A stretch of DNA of 64,000 bases from contig JAJQJQ010000006.1 of assembly GCA_028622995.1 (NCBI GenBank), positions 2,790,001 to 2,854,000 of the forward strand, given 5' to 3'. This document shows, piece after piece, positions 47,644 to 58,700 of the stretch (the first letter of the stretch is position 1; the number at the start of each line of letters is the position of its first letter). The notes beneath the pieces were generated by a model. The model was not told the DNA's origin and did not search any database. It saw nothing but the letters and a program-made list of their open reading frames with translations. The stretch is from Panagrolaimus kolymaensis. Taxonomy: Eukaryota > Nematoda > Chromadorea > Rhabditida > Panagrolaimidae. Both the position numbers and the translations under genes were made by a program.

Positions 47644-49875
47644 TCACTGAACATTATCAACTTTGATGTGATGCAGGATGAATTCAACCCATTTGATAGA
47701 TGATGTTAAATACTTTTGATCAACTAAAAAATGAAATTATTAATGATAAGAGATTCTGCAAAAACGTACGTTCTTCTAATTCTGTAGGAACAAATGTTCT
47801 TAACTTTTCCAATTGATCAACCACAATTTGGGTGCTCTCTTTAACTCTTTGAGCATGACGCCTGAAAAAAAAATAGAAAAAGAGATAAAATAAAGGAGTG
47901 TTATATTATCAAGAATAAATTTAGATCATTCTTCTTGCTTTAAAAGTTTAATTAGAATGGTTCTTACCTATATTGTGAAGCTTCCTGTAACTTTGCAATC
48001 AAAAATTGATTCAGTTTGATGTCTTTTCCGGATACATTGCCATTTGATGCTATTCGATGAAGTGTTGCTCGAGAAGGTGTTGGTAAATCAAAAGATGGAG
48101 CATTGATTACCTAAAACATGGTTTTAATAAATAAAATCGAACTCAATCACTAATAATAAAAGTAACCATAAACCTTTGTATTTGTTAAACTTACTCCTTC
48201 AATTGGACCATGACAATGCTTTGCAAAGCTTCCAGGTTGAAGAAATCCTTTTTCATCCAGATAGATATGTCCATTACATTTATAATCAGTTCCAAAGGCA
48301 GGATCATTCTTAAAATCAACATCATAAGTACAGCTGAATAACGAAGGATCCCAGCGAAATTTAGCATATTTATAACCTTGAAACAAAACAACGGTTTTAC
48401 TTGAATCTTTAATAAAAGTAGCTTTCAATTTTGTCATAGATGGAGCAAATACATTAAGTTTTGATTCAATTGAAGAGATTATATGATTAAAACTGTCAAC
48501 ATCATAATTTGAGAATGATCGAGGCTTGCTTGTTTGTTGATTGATATCTTTGATGATTTTCTTTCGTTTTGGATTTAAATCCGTAACATATTCCCTGGAA
48601 AATGTGTATTAATATTTTCATACATTCAAAAAAGTTATGTTGTGATTAAAATTTTGTTGGCATTGGTTGATAAAAGAATTAAATCAAAATCCATTAACTT
48701 CATAGTGACACACGGAATAACATTTTCCGCAAACCATTATTTACATTAACTAAATAAATAAATAAATCACTCTCTTATCGTAACCTTATTTTTTAACTAT
48801 TAATTATTAAACACTTACCAAAATGTTCTTAAATATTTGAACATTCCAAATACTTTCAGTTCGTAAGCTTTGAAAGTCGGTGTTGTAGGATCGGTATCAA
48901 AAAATTTGGTAGCCTAAAACAAAAAATAAAAATGAGTTTAACAACATTGTTTTAAAATGACTTACAACAATATAATCATTATCATCATTGCAAACCGATG
49001 AAGCATAAATCGAGCTAACATCATCTTCGTCCGTATAAGCACTCAATTCACTTTGTTCATCATCTTCCTAAAATTTCAGTGATTATTGAATTAGTTACAC
49101 ATTTTTTCAGATAAAAAAACTTACAAGTTTGATTGCAAGTTGTTTAAATGGATCGAAGACATCAGGACGAGGAGCTGGATACTGAAAAATAATTGGTTTT
49201 ATTTATGTATATCGAAATTGGGGAATAAAGGAACGTATTTTTTTACTATAAAACTTGTGATTTCAGGATTTAGATTCCTTTTAAAGAAAAATGCCTAACT
49301 ACAATTCATACTTTTGACCATTCTTACTAACATTTTTCGCGCTTACTAAATAATGATCCCAATGACTTACCAATTTTAATGGATCAATTTCAGATGATGC
49401 ATCACTTTTTTCACTTCCATTATCACTATTTTGGTCCTAAAAATATTTTTATATGTAATTAAAAGAATATTTGCTTTTATAGCAACACAATTAAGCATTA
49501 TAAACCAATTTTATTTAAGTAAAATAATAAATGAATATATCATTTTTATATAAAAAAAAAAGAATTAAACTTACATTTTGCGGTGATTGATCTTGATTGA
49601 TTTCTGTATCATTATCACAACCACGAGCTTCGATTAAAGCTTTCTAAAAACAAACATATTAAATAAACGGTCGGAATGTGAAAAAGTTTCATTTTAAATT
49701 TAATAAAGTTGCTTTATATTTTTTTGTTTATAAATAGAGCTTACATTTAGCTCATTTTCAGCGGCATATCTTTTACGAACTAAAAAAATAATAAAAATGG
49801 TTTTTAAATATAAAAAAATTTACGCTTTTTTTTATTTTTCTCACGTATTTGTCGACCTAAAAGCAGCGGTGGCAT
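47644..49875 (-). CDS. Unrecognised acidic multi-exon protein, paralogue A
   Basis: Eleven exons from 49875 to 47644 join in phase to 396 residues. The N-terminus is basic (LLLGRQIREKNKKK), then come short acidic Ser/Asp-rich exons (QNSDNGSEKSDASSEID; EDDEQSELS). A conserved core follows: KAYELKVF with KYLRTFWEYVTDL, then TVVLFQGYKYAKFRWDPSLF, and GHIYLDEKGFLQPGS with KHCHGPIEG. The last exons carry TPSRATLHRIASNGN and a heptad-like ESTQIVVDQLEKLR helix. No signal peptide, no membrane segment. I do not recognise the family; a second copy lies at 52752-54713 in the same orientation. The large core exon is 48594-48195. Confidence 0.8.
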
Positions 49876-50245
49876 AATTCACAAGTTTGACTTCAATCTA
49901 GAATACTAAGATGAAATTGATAAATATAATATTTTTTTACATGTCGAAAAATTCTTATGCAAATTTTATAAAATTGTGTTTTTGGTATTGGGAAAAAACA
50001 AGGTTTTCTGATTAACGTTTTAATGAAATATTCGTTTTAAAACAAATATACTCATTTTCGTTTGTGGGAAATTGGGAGAAAGATGTAACGCATATTTTTA
50101 GAAAATAAAAATAAGACATTTTTAATTTTTCTGAAAATCGGGGTGGCCTTTACTAAAATTGTTTATTATGTCATAGCAGTCACAAGTGAAATGAAAATGA
50201 TAAAATTAAGATTTAGTGAAAACTTTTTGTAACAAAGCCGTTTTT

Positions 50246-50275
50246 GTTCGCTGGTTCAAATCCGTTTGATTGGCA
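50246..50275 (+). pseudogene. Decayed 3' end of a tRNA-like gene
   Basis: GTTCGCTGGTTCAAATCC followed by GTTTGATTGG matches the T-arm and 3' acceptor end of the tRNA-like genes (GGTCGCTGGTTCGAATCC then GGCTGGCTGG) with several substitutions that break the stems. No 5' half is visible. Confidence 0.55.
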
Positions 50276-50317
50276 ACATTTTTTAAGTAATTTTTTGGAG
50301 ATATAAAAATAACACTT

Positions 50318-50647
50318 TTGGTGTTCAAACCATTTTCTACGAAGAAAGGTTATTTATATTTTTTATAAAAGCATCATAATTAGTGACACCATATTCCAAA
50401 AATTCAATGTCTCAAAGCAGACAACTCAAATAATTTTTTTTATTTATTTTAAAGCAAAAAATTTTAAACCTGTTGATTTTGGTGTTCAAACCATTTTCTT
50501 CGAAGAAAGGTAATTAATATTTTTTATTCGAGCATCACAATTAGTGACACCATATTCCAAAAATTCAAAGTGTCAAAGCAGATAACTCAAATAATTTTTT
50601 TTATTTATTTTAAAGCAAAAAATTTTAAACCTGTAAATTTTGGTGTT
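50318..50647. repeat. Tandem 161-bp repeat, two copies plus start of a third
   Basis: Units start at the word TTGGTGTTC at 50318 and 50479; a truncated third begins at 50640, so the period is 161 bp. The copies differ at a few positions (TTCTACGAAG versus TTCTTCGAAG). Each includes a TTAGTGACACCATATTCC segment and ends AAAATTTTAAACCTGT. It lies upstream of the kinase gene. No coding content. Confidence 0.85.
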
Positions 50648-50895
50648 ATTTGGACCTGCATATGTTACATCGGATTCAACCAACAATGATGAAATAACCA
50701 TTATTGAATCGATGATTTAAAGAATACCAAAAAAGTCGTTTAAAACTATTGCCATAATCATAAAATTATTTTTTGTTTTAATTGTCATTCCTCCGTTATT
50801 AAAAATTTACTTCAAAATTTGCATATTGAAAAAATTGTGTTTGTCAGATTCCCACATTTTGTAGTTTTAGTTTCGTCGTTTATGTTTGTCAAAAA

Positions 50896-52164
50896 ATGTT
50901 TAAAAAGCATCTTCTTCCTCCAAATATTTTTGGACTTCATCAAAACAAATGGTGGATATGCAACAAAGAATGGAATATACAATATCAGTATGTAATTCTT
51001 TTTTAACTCATGTTTATCTTTAGAATAAATATTTTTTGTCTTTCAAATTACCTTTTTTTATTGTAACGTTTCAGGAACGATATCCAAAGAACATGCCTAA
51101 AATTTATGTTGAACGTAAAGCAAATTGCTCGAGTTGGTGAAGGTGATTATGGTGAAGTTTGGACTGTCACAATTAATGCTAAAGAACGTGATCTTGTGGA
51201 AAAAATTTATACAAATCTCTCGTCAGCAGAAACGGTTCAAGCAGAAGTCGATGTTTTATCTTTGGGCTGTAAATATTTTCCAAAGCTTCTTTATAGTGGT
51301 TTTAACCTTGGATTTTCATGGTGTCTAATAATGGAATATTTCAAAGGTGGAACATTAAATTATCATATCTATGGTCGTAGAATGGGAATTTATATATCGA
51401 ATATTTCTGCTAGAGCCAAACAAGTGATTGCATATCAAATAGCCGATGCTTTGAAATTTTTACATGATAGACAATTAACGCATGGGTAAGTTTCGTTTTC
51501 AAATTAAAATTTTGCAACCTAAATGGGTTAAAATTATGATTTTTTGTTGCTTTCTTTGCTTTCCTACGTCATAATTTCGCCTTTTAATTTTGCCAACTCT
51601 CATAGTTATTAAATAATTTTTAGTGATCTGAAGTGTGACAATATCGTCTTTACTCTTACTGGCTACATTCGACTCATAGATTTTGGCTTCTCTCGAAATA
51701 TCGAAAATGGTAATACTGATCTTCCACTTCCAAATGCTACATTTTGTGCTCCTGAAGTTTATCAAAGAAAAAAAGCAGGGCTTGCTTCTGATTTATGGTC
51801 ATATGGAGTCGTGATTGCATGTTTACTTCAACGAGAAGAACCTTTTATTGGTGAAACAGATGAAAAAATTCAATATGCTGCTTCAAATAATCCACCAAAT
51901 CTTGAAGCAATCACCGATCCAGTTGCCAAAAAGTTTGTTCTTGGTCTTTTACAAGTTGATCCTAATAAACGTCTCAAAAATGTTATGGGTCATAAATATT
52001 TCGATAAAGTTCCATCTTATCCATTATTTAAACCTCTTCAAGTTGAACCTACTCCTGATGAATATGAATGCAAAGATGATCCTATGTCTCTAATTGTATC
52101 AAACAAACTTGCACAATTTGCAACAAGAATTCCAAATATGAAGTACTATTTATCTTTCAACTAA
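50896..52164 (+). CDS. Divergent Ser/Thr protein kinase with HGD catalytic motif
   Basis: Three exons (50896-50987, 51075-51485, 51624-52164) in phase give 347 residues. Gly-rich loop GEGDYGEV at 52-59, likely ATP lysine K74 (LVEKIY), catalytic loop HGDLKCDN at 167-174, DFG at 187-189, and CAPE ending at 212 followed by DLWSYGVVIACLL. The HRD arginine is Gly, so activation-loop phosphorylation may not be needed, but the catalytic Asp, Asn and DFG Asp remain and activity is likely. The APE region and short length recall SBK-like kinases; I do not assign a family firmly. The start ATG gives a 30-residue exon. The gene sits opposite in orientation between two copies of an unknown gene. Confidence 0.87.
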
Positions 52165-52751
52165 AATAAACTCATTCCTCTTCACTCGTGCTATGTTGTG
52201 CTAAGTTGTCGTCGTTCATCAATGATTCAAAATGAATGAAATGATCTCCTGGATACTTATATGCTATGAAACTTAATTATTGATCCACTGTCATTGCTTC
52301 TCTCTATTTTTTGTATTGTATTTGTATTGTATTCATGTAATCACCAATAAATTTTATGTAACAAAACTGTGTATCACGCGTCATTAATGAAAGTTTAAAA
52401 AATAAAAGTGAACTATTATCATTTTGATTCATTGTTGCTTTTTTTGTTGCTTTTTGTTGTTGCATAAATTTTAAAACCCTATTTCGATTTTTGTTTGGGC
52501 ATTTTGTATAAAACTTGTTTGTGACAGAAACATCATCGGATAATAAAAATATAGTTTCTAATGTCGTACATAAAATAATCCAACAACACATTACAAATGA
52601 ATAATTTATATAGTTCTAAATACACAGATAAACATAGAAGAAACACATACATACATATTTATAAAAAAGTTTTAGATGAAAATGAGAGAATTTTTGATGA
52701 AGGCATAATCAACGATGAAAGAATTTCCAATTTTAGCGATGAGAACCCATT
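52165..52751. other. Convergent intergenic region
   Basis: Holds the kinase 3' end (AATAAA near 52344) and, from about 52580, the 3' flank duplicated from 47480-47640. No gene seen. Confidence 0.5.
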
Positions 52752-54713
52752 TCACTGAACGTTATCAACTTTGATGTGAAGCAGGATGAATTCAACCCAT
52801 TTGATAGATGATGTTAAATACTTTTGATCAGCTAAAAAAATGAAATGATTAATAAGAAGAGATTTGGCAAAAACTTACAATCTTCTAATTCAGTAGGAAC
52901 AATTGTTCTTAACATTTCTAATTCATCGACCACAATTTGGGTGCTTTCTTTAACCATATGAGCTCGACGTCTGAAAATAAATATTAAAAAAAGAAATATG
53001 TTTGAAAAGGATTTTTTTACTATCAAAACAAAATTTAGACCTTTATTTTCTTGATTTAAAAGTTTAATTACAATGATTCTTACCGATATTCCGAAGCTTC
53101 ATGTAACTTTGCAATCATAAATTGATACAGTTTGATGTCTTTTCCTTGTACATTGCCATTTGATGCTATTCGATGAAGTGTTGCTCGAGAAGGCGTTGGT
53201 AAATCAAATGTTGGAGCATTGACTTCCTAAAACATGATTTTAATAATGACAGTGAAACTCAAAAATTATTATCAATAGTAATATAATTGCCGAAAACCTT
53301 TGTTTTTGTTAAACTTACTCCTTCAATAGGACCATGGCAATGCTTTGTAAAGCTTCCAGGTTGAAGAAATCCTTTTTCATCCAGATAAATATGTCCACCA
53401 CAATAATCAAGTCCAAATGCAATGTCATTCTTATAATCAACGTCATACGTACAGCTGAATAACGAAGGATCCCAGCGAAATTTAGCATATTTATAACCTT
53501 GAAACAAAACCACGGTTTTACTTGAATTTCGAATAAAAGCAGCTTTCAATTTCGTAATAGCTGGAGCCAATAAATTAATATCAGTTTCAATTAAAGTAAG
53601 CAATACATTAAGACGATTAACATCATAAATTGAGAATGATCGAGGCTTGCTTGTTTGTTGATTGATATCTTTGATGATTTTCTTTCGGGTTTCATTCAAA
53701 TCCGTAACATATTCCCTGAAAAATTAGTAATATATACGTTTTTTACAATCAAAAAAGTTATGTTGTGATTAAAATTTTGTTGGCATTGGTTGATAAAAGG
53801 ATTAAATTAAAATCCATTAACCTCATAGTGACACTCGGAATAACATTTCCCGCAAACCATTATTTACACTAACTAAATAAATGAATCACTCTCTTATCGT
53901 AACCTTATTTTTTAACTATTAATTATTAAACACTTACCAAAATGTTCTTAAATATTTGAATGTTCTTATTACTTTCAGTTCGTAAGCTTTGAAAGCTGGT
54001 GTTGTAGGATCGGTATAAACATATTTGGTAGCCTAAAAAAATATAAATGAGTTTAACAACATAGTTAAAATGGCTTACAGTAATATAATCATCATCATCA
54101 CATTCAGATATAGCATAAATCGAGCCAACATCATCTTCTCCGGAAAAAACGCTCAATTCACTTTGTTCATCATCTTCCTAAAATTTCAGTGATTATAAAA
54201 TTAGTTAAACATTTTTCAGATAAAAAAAACATACAAGTTTGAGTGCAAGTTGTTTAAATGGATCGACGACATCAGGACGAGGAGCTGGATACTGAAAAAT
54301 AATTGGTTTTATTTATGTATATCGAAATTGGGGAATATATGAACGTATTTCTTTACTATAAAACTTGTGATTTCAGGATTTAGATTCCTTTTAAAGAAAA
54401 TTGCCTAACTACAATTCATACTTTTGACCATTCTTACTAACATTTTTCGCGCTTACTAAATAATGATCCCAACCAATGACTTACCAATTTTAATGGATCA
54501 ATTTCTCCATCACTTTTTTCACTTCCATTAACACTATTTTGGCTCTAAAAATGGTTTTATATGTAATTAAAAGAATATTTGCTTTTATAGCAACAAAATA
54601 TAGCATTTTAAATAAATTTATTTAAGTAAAATGATAAGTTAACATATCATTTTTATAATAAAAATTAAACTTACATTTTGCGTTGATAAGAAAAACGTGA
54701 AAAAACTCAGCAT
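52752..54713 (-). CDS. Unrecognised acidic multi-exon protein, paralogue B
   Basis: Same exon series as the copy at 47644-49875 from its fourth exon onward, ending at an equivalent TGA; about 355 residues. The core is nearly unchanged (TVVLFQGYKYAKFRWDPSLF, GHIYLDEKGFLQPGS, KHCHGPIEG), while the acidic exon (SELSVFSGEDDVGSIYAIS) and the linker YDVNRLNVLLTLIETD differ. The first three exons of copy A are missing. In their place a 13-codon exon (MLSFFTFFLSTQN, 54713-54675) joins in frame through the retained AAT|GTAAGT donor of old exon 3. All frames are open, so I call it a gene with a remodelled N-terminus, though the start is inferred. Confidence 0.72.
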
Positions 54714-55780
54714 TATTCAAGCGTTGTTTCAATGTTTGAAAATAATTATAATGCGATCGACTAAGAAACTGTTAAATTTTTAATATTATAAAAAAATTTT
54801 ATGCTAATTTTTTTGACTTCAATTTTTTTTATTCGCAGAACACAAGGATTTTCTATTTAGTTTTTAATTAAATATTTGCTTTAGGATGATAAAAATCTGA
54901 CCATATTCGTCTGCTGTAATATCCATCAAAGATGTAACACATTTTTAAACAACAAAAATAAGTCAATTTTTTTCTTCTAAAAATAGTGGGGCCTTCACTT
55001 AACTTGTAGTTTTAAAGGGAAAATAACAAATTAACAACAAAAAAATGGAAAAGATCTATGAAAATTCTTGGACGCATATTTTGTTATTGAACTATGTTTA
55101 CTGATAAAATTGATTCATTGTTAAATAAAATTGCTTTGATTTTCTCCTGGATTATTTCTGATGAAGATATATCACATTCAATAAATAAAACAAATATCAA
55201 AACAAAAATGAATAAAAAAACCTTTCAATAAAAGGTTTAATCGAAACATTTTATTTAACTCTTGAAAGATAAAAAAAAAGCCAGAATTAATGAATTCCAC
55301 AAAAAGTAACAAACTTCAATTTTACCATATTGCTTTACTTACATATTTTTTATTTGGATTTTTTGTTTTTGCTTGTGGAAAAGAAGTTTCGTTAAAATAA
55401 CTTATTTTTTAGTTAAATCCATAACACAATGATTTTAGGAAAGATAAAGCTTTATTTGAATTTCAAAGAAAAAAAGATAAAAATAAAAGTAATAATAACA
55501 TTAAAATATTTACACGTATTTCAATATTTTAACTATAAAAATTGATTGCAAATATGGAAAACCAAAAAAATAATAATAAGAATTTGAGAGGTTTAAAAAC
55601 GACCAAAAAGGAAATCAGACCACGTTAAATTAAATGATACAGCAACAACAAAAAATTCTTGTAAAAATGGGGAGAAAAAAATTGGAAAGAATGCCAAATT
55701 AATTTATAAATTATAAAATTTAAAGAACGAGCGAAAACAAAAAACCGGCCGTAAAAAAGATACAAACAAAATAAAAATAT
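54714..55780. other. Intergenic, no gene seen
   Basis: The sequence at 54720-55030 loosely resembles 49870-50160 (shared AAGATGTAAC word and TTTTTCTG-type runs), marking the outer end of the segmental duplication. The rest is AT-rich spacer before the myosin 3' end. Confidence 0.45.
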
Positions 55781-58700
55781 CTAAGCAAATCTTGCAACAT
55801 TATTTAAATGAAGACATGGAGGAAGGGTTAATTTTTCCAAATGGAAGTCAGAATATACAAATCGATCAATATTGAATGGTTGAAGGAATGTTCCAGGGAG
55901 GATGAGTTTTTCCTACAAAAAAAAATTATGGGCGTTAAAATTATTCAAAGGCAGCAACATTCAGCGTTAATAAACTTTTGACATCTCAAATTTACAATGC
56001 CTTAAAAAAGTATGTAAAATCTTACTCTGTCTTCAGTATTTTCATCTCCATTCAAAGCTGCTCTAGTGGTTAAACGAGTTTGAACTTTAATTAAAAATTC
56101 CATATCTATTGAATCTTCCTCAAACCCATCGGATGGAGTATAATGTTGAAGGATGGATACAACCTGTTTAGCATTTAATTCGGAAGTCATTTCCCCACAA
56201 AGTGTATCCAAATTTCCTTCATCTTTTCTTGATTGAAGTAAATGGCATGCTTGCACGAGGGGCTCAAGAACAGCTCGAGTTTCACCCAAACCTTTTTGAT
56301 ATAACCATCCTTGAATTTCAGAGACATTATGCCTAAAAAATTAATAACTAATTTTCAAAAACTTTAAATCCAAAAAATTTACTTGATTTGGATAGCTTTT
56401 TCAAATTTGCATAAATCTTTTCTAAACATTAAATTATTTAAAGCTTGTGAACAAATCCATTTAGTTATTTGCCAAAAAGTTTGTCGGACAAGAACGTCAT
56501 CTGCTCCAAATGCTTGCAAACGATTATAAACAACATTCAACTAAAAAAACACATATTTACACTTATTTTTTCGAATTTGAAAGTTAAAACTCACTAAAGC
56601 AATTAAATCATCTAAAGCTCTTTGTACAACTTCTTTGGATGGTTGTCGAGTCAAACCAGTATGATTTGGACCATTGCTTCCTGCTAACAATTGACTTGAA
56701 TCGTGTTGTAAAATTCCCGGAACAATTTTAGGGGATAATAAAGGTTCCACTGTTTTTTTCATAAATGATTGATAAAATACTTCTATTCTCATTTTAAGTT
56801 GATTTCGAAGTGGTTCAACATTGAAATTTGCAATTCGATGGGAATTTTGTTTTTCATCGTTTTGAGCTGTCCATTCCTAAAAAACGAAAAAGGTAAGATA
56901 AATAAAAGTGTTAAAGTTTCGTTTAAAAAAGTCACTGTGTACTTAGAAAATTTCTTACCTCATTTTCTTCACTGCTATATTGTCTTAACAAATTATATAA
57001 TTTCCAAGAATTAACAAGCCAAAGACAAAGAATGTCTGCGTCATTTGAATTCTAAAAATTGAAAAAAATTACTTCACTTTCTTTTTTTCGGAACTAAAAA
57101 TAACTACCATTGCAATTTCTTTAAGAACTGATTGGGCAGCAGCAAATAAACCAGTGATAGCTGTTTCATCCTTTTCTCGATCATAAAATCGAAAACCAGC
57201 AAGAAGTAAATATGCTGGAAGTCCAGGGGTTAATTGTTTAGCAATTCGAGGTTTAAGTTCATAAATTAAAACTCTTGAAAATTCTGGCACATTAAAAACA
57301 TGCAAATATCCTGAATGCGTGTTTGTGGATGAAAGAGGTTGTAATCGAACAAAATCTCCATCACCACCATTTTGATTTTGATCGGATGTGGTGGATTCAG
57401 AGGAAGTTGAATATCCTCGAAGTTGGGCTCTCAGATCAGATAATTCTTCACTTTGTCGATTTAATTTTTGTTGTAAAATCTGAAACAAAATCCAAAAATA
57501 AAATTCTTTTATAACTTATATTTACTCTTTAAAAAACACACAAACAAAAACAAAGCAATTAAAGAAAGCTTTTTTTAGGAAATAATATTGTAAAAGGTAA
57601 TAAAAATCTAGCTTTAAAAAATAATGGAAATTTAAGGAATGTAAAAGTAAAACGCAAAAAGGAGTATTAATAGCTCTAATAATTTTAAACGTATAAATTG
57701 TGGCCCATCTTTAGAGACATTCCACAACTAAAACGAAGCACATAAACGGTAAACAAAATATAAAAGCATGGAACAAAAAATCGAGCTGTTTGTTCTTTAA
57801 TTGTTTTACATATACGCGTAAAAATATTTGATGGAGGAAAATTGAGAGTGGGAGAAGAAGAAGCAAAGGAAAAAGAAGGACAAAAAATTCGTACCATATT
57901 ATCGCAAAGAACTTTGGCTTGAATCATTGAATTATTTGTGGATGATGTTTCATAATTGCCATCATTATGAATCTAAAATAAAAGAAATTTAAATAAAGTT
58001 ATATTAATTAAAAATAGTTTAATCAGGAATTTTATGGAAAAGAAAGTTTGGACTACTATGTTCTAAAAAATGATATTTACATCTTGAATTCCATCATCAA
58101 GATAATCTTCATCATCATCTAATGGAAAAGTTAATTGATAAAAATCCCCTGCTTTAGGTGTTTGTACTACGCCGGAACTTGTGGTGGAACAAAATCCATC
58201 ATCCAAATCGAAACCAATATCAGTTTCAAGTTCAATATCCATATTTACTTTTTTACTTTACTTTACGCCTAATAAAAATTCAAAATCAATTATTAAAAAA
58301 CTATTTGAAGAAATAAATAAAAATTATTTAAATGAGCGAAAAACGAACGTTTATACACGAATGAATTAATCCTTCTTTTTTTTGCGCGCAGAAAGAAAAA
58401 AGAAAGAAAGAATCTAAGATCATAATCAATCGAGAAATTGACAGTTTCTTGCTGTTGCTTTTTCTGCTTGCTTCAAAGAAAGTGTTCCGCTTTTTTTTGC
58501 TAAATCTTAATCCTTTTCCATTCCCTTCCTATTTTCTTTTTTTTTCCCGAAAAAAGCGCGAAATAAACAATCACTTTTTTTTATTCTAGGGGGGGGGGAA
58601 TAATGTTTAAAGCTAGCTAAATGAATTCAAGGCAGATGAAACGAAATACAATAATTTAAAAAAACGGTTCCTGTTTTTGGGCAAATAGAAAATGGCCAGG

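Noticed and set aside
58081..58242. Treating the acidic exon as an internal exon of full-length myosin V
   Set aside because: Upstream exon ends in phase 0 and no acceptor before the ATG gives a phase-0 open join; an in-frame TAA lies 18 nt upstream.
57108..58242. Separate afadin/RADIL-type DIL gene
   Set aside because: Exon phases connect it to the motor and IQ exons upstream, and the DIL sequence is of the myosin V kind, so one gene with two starts is simpler.
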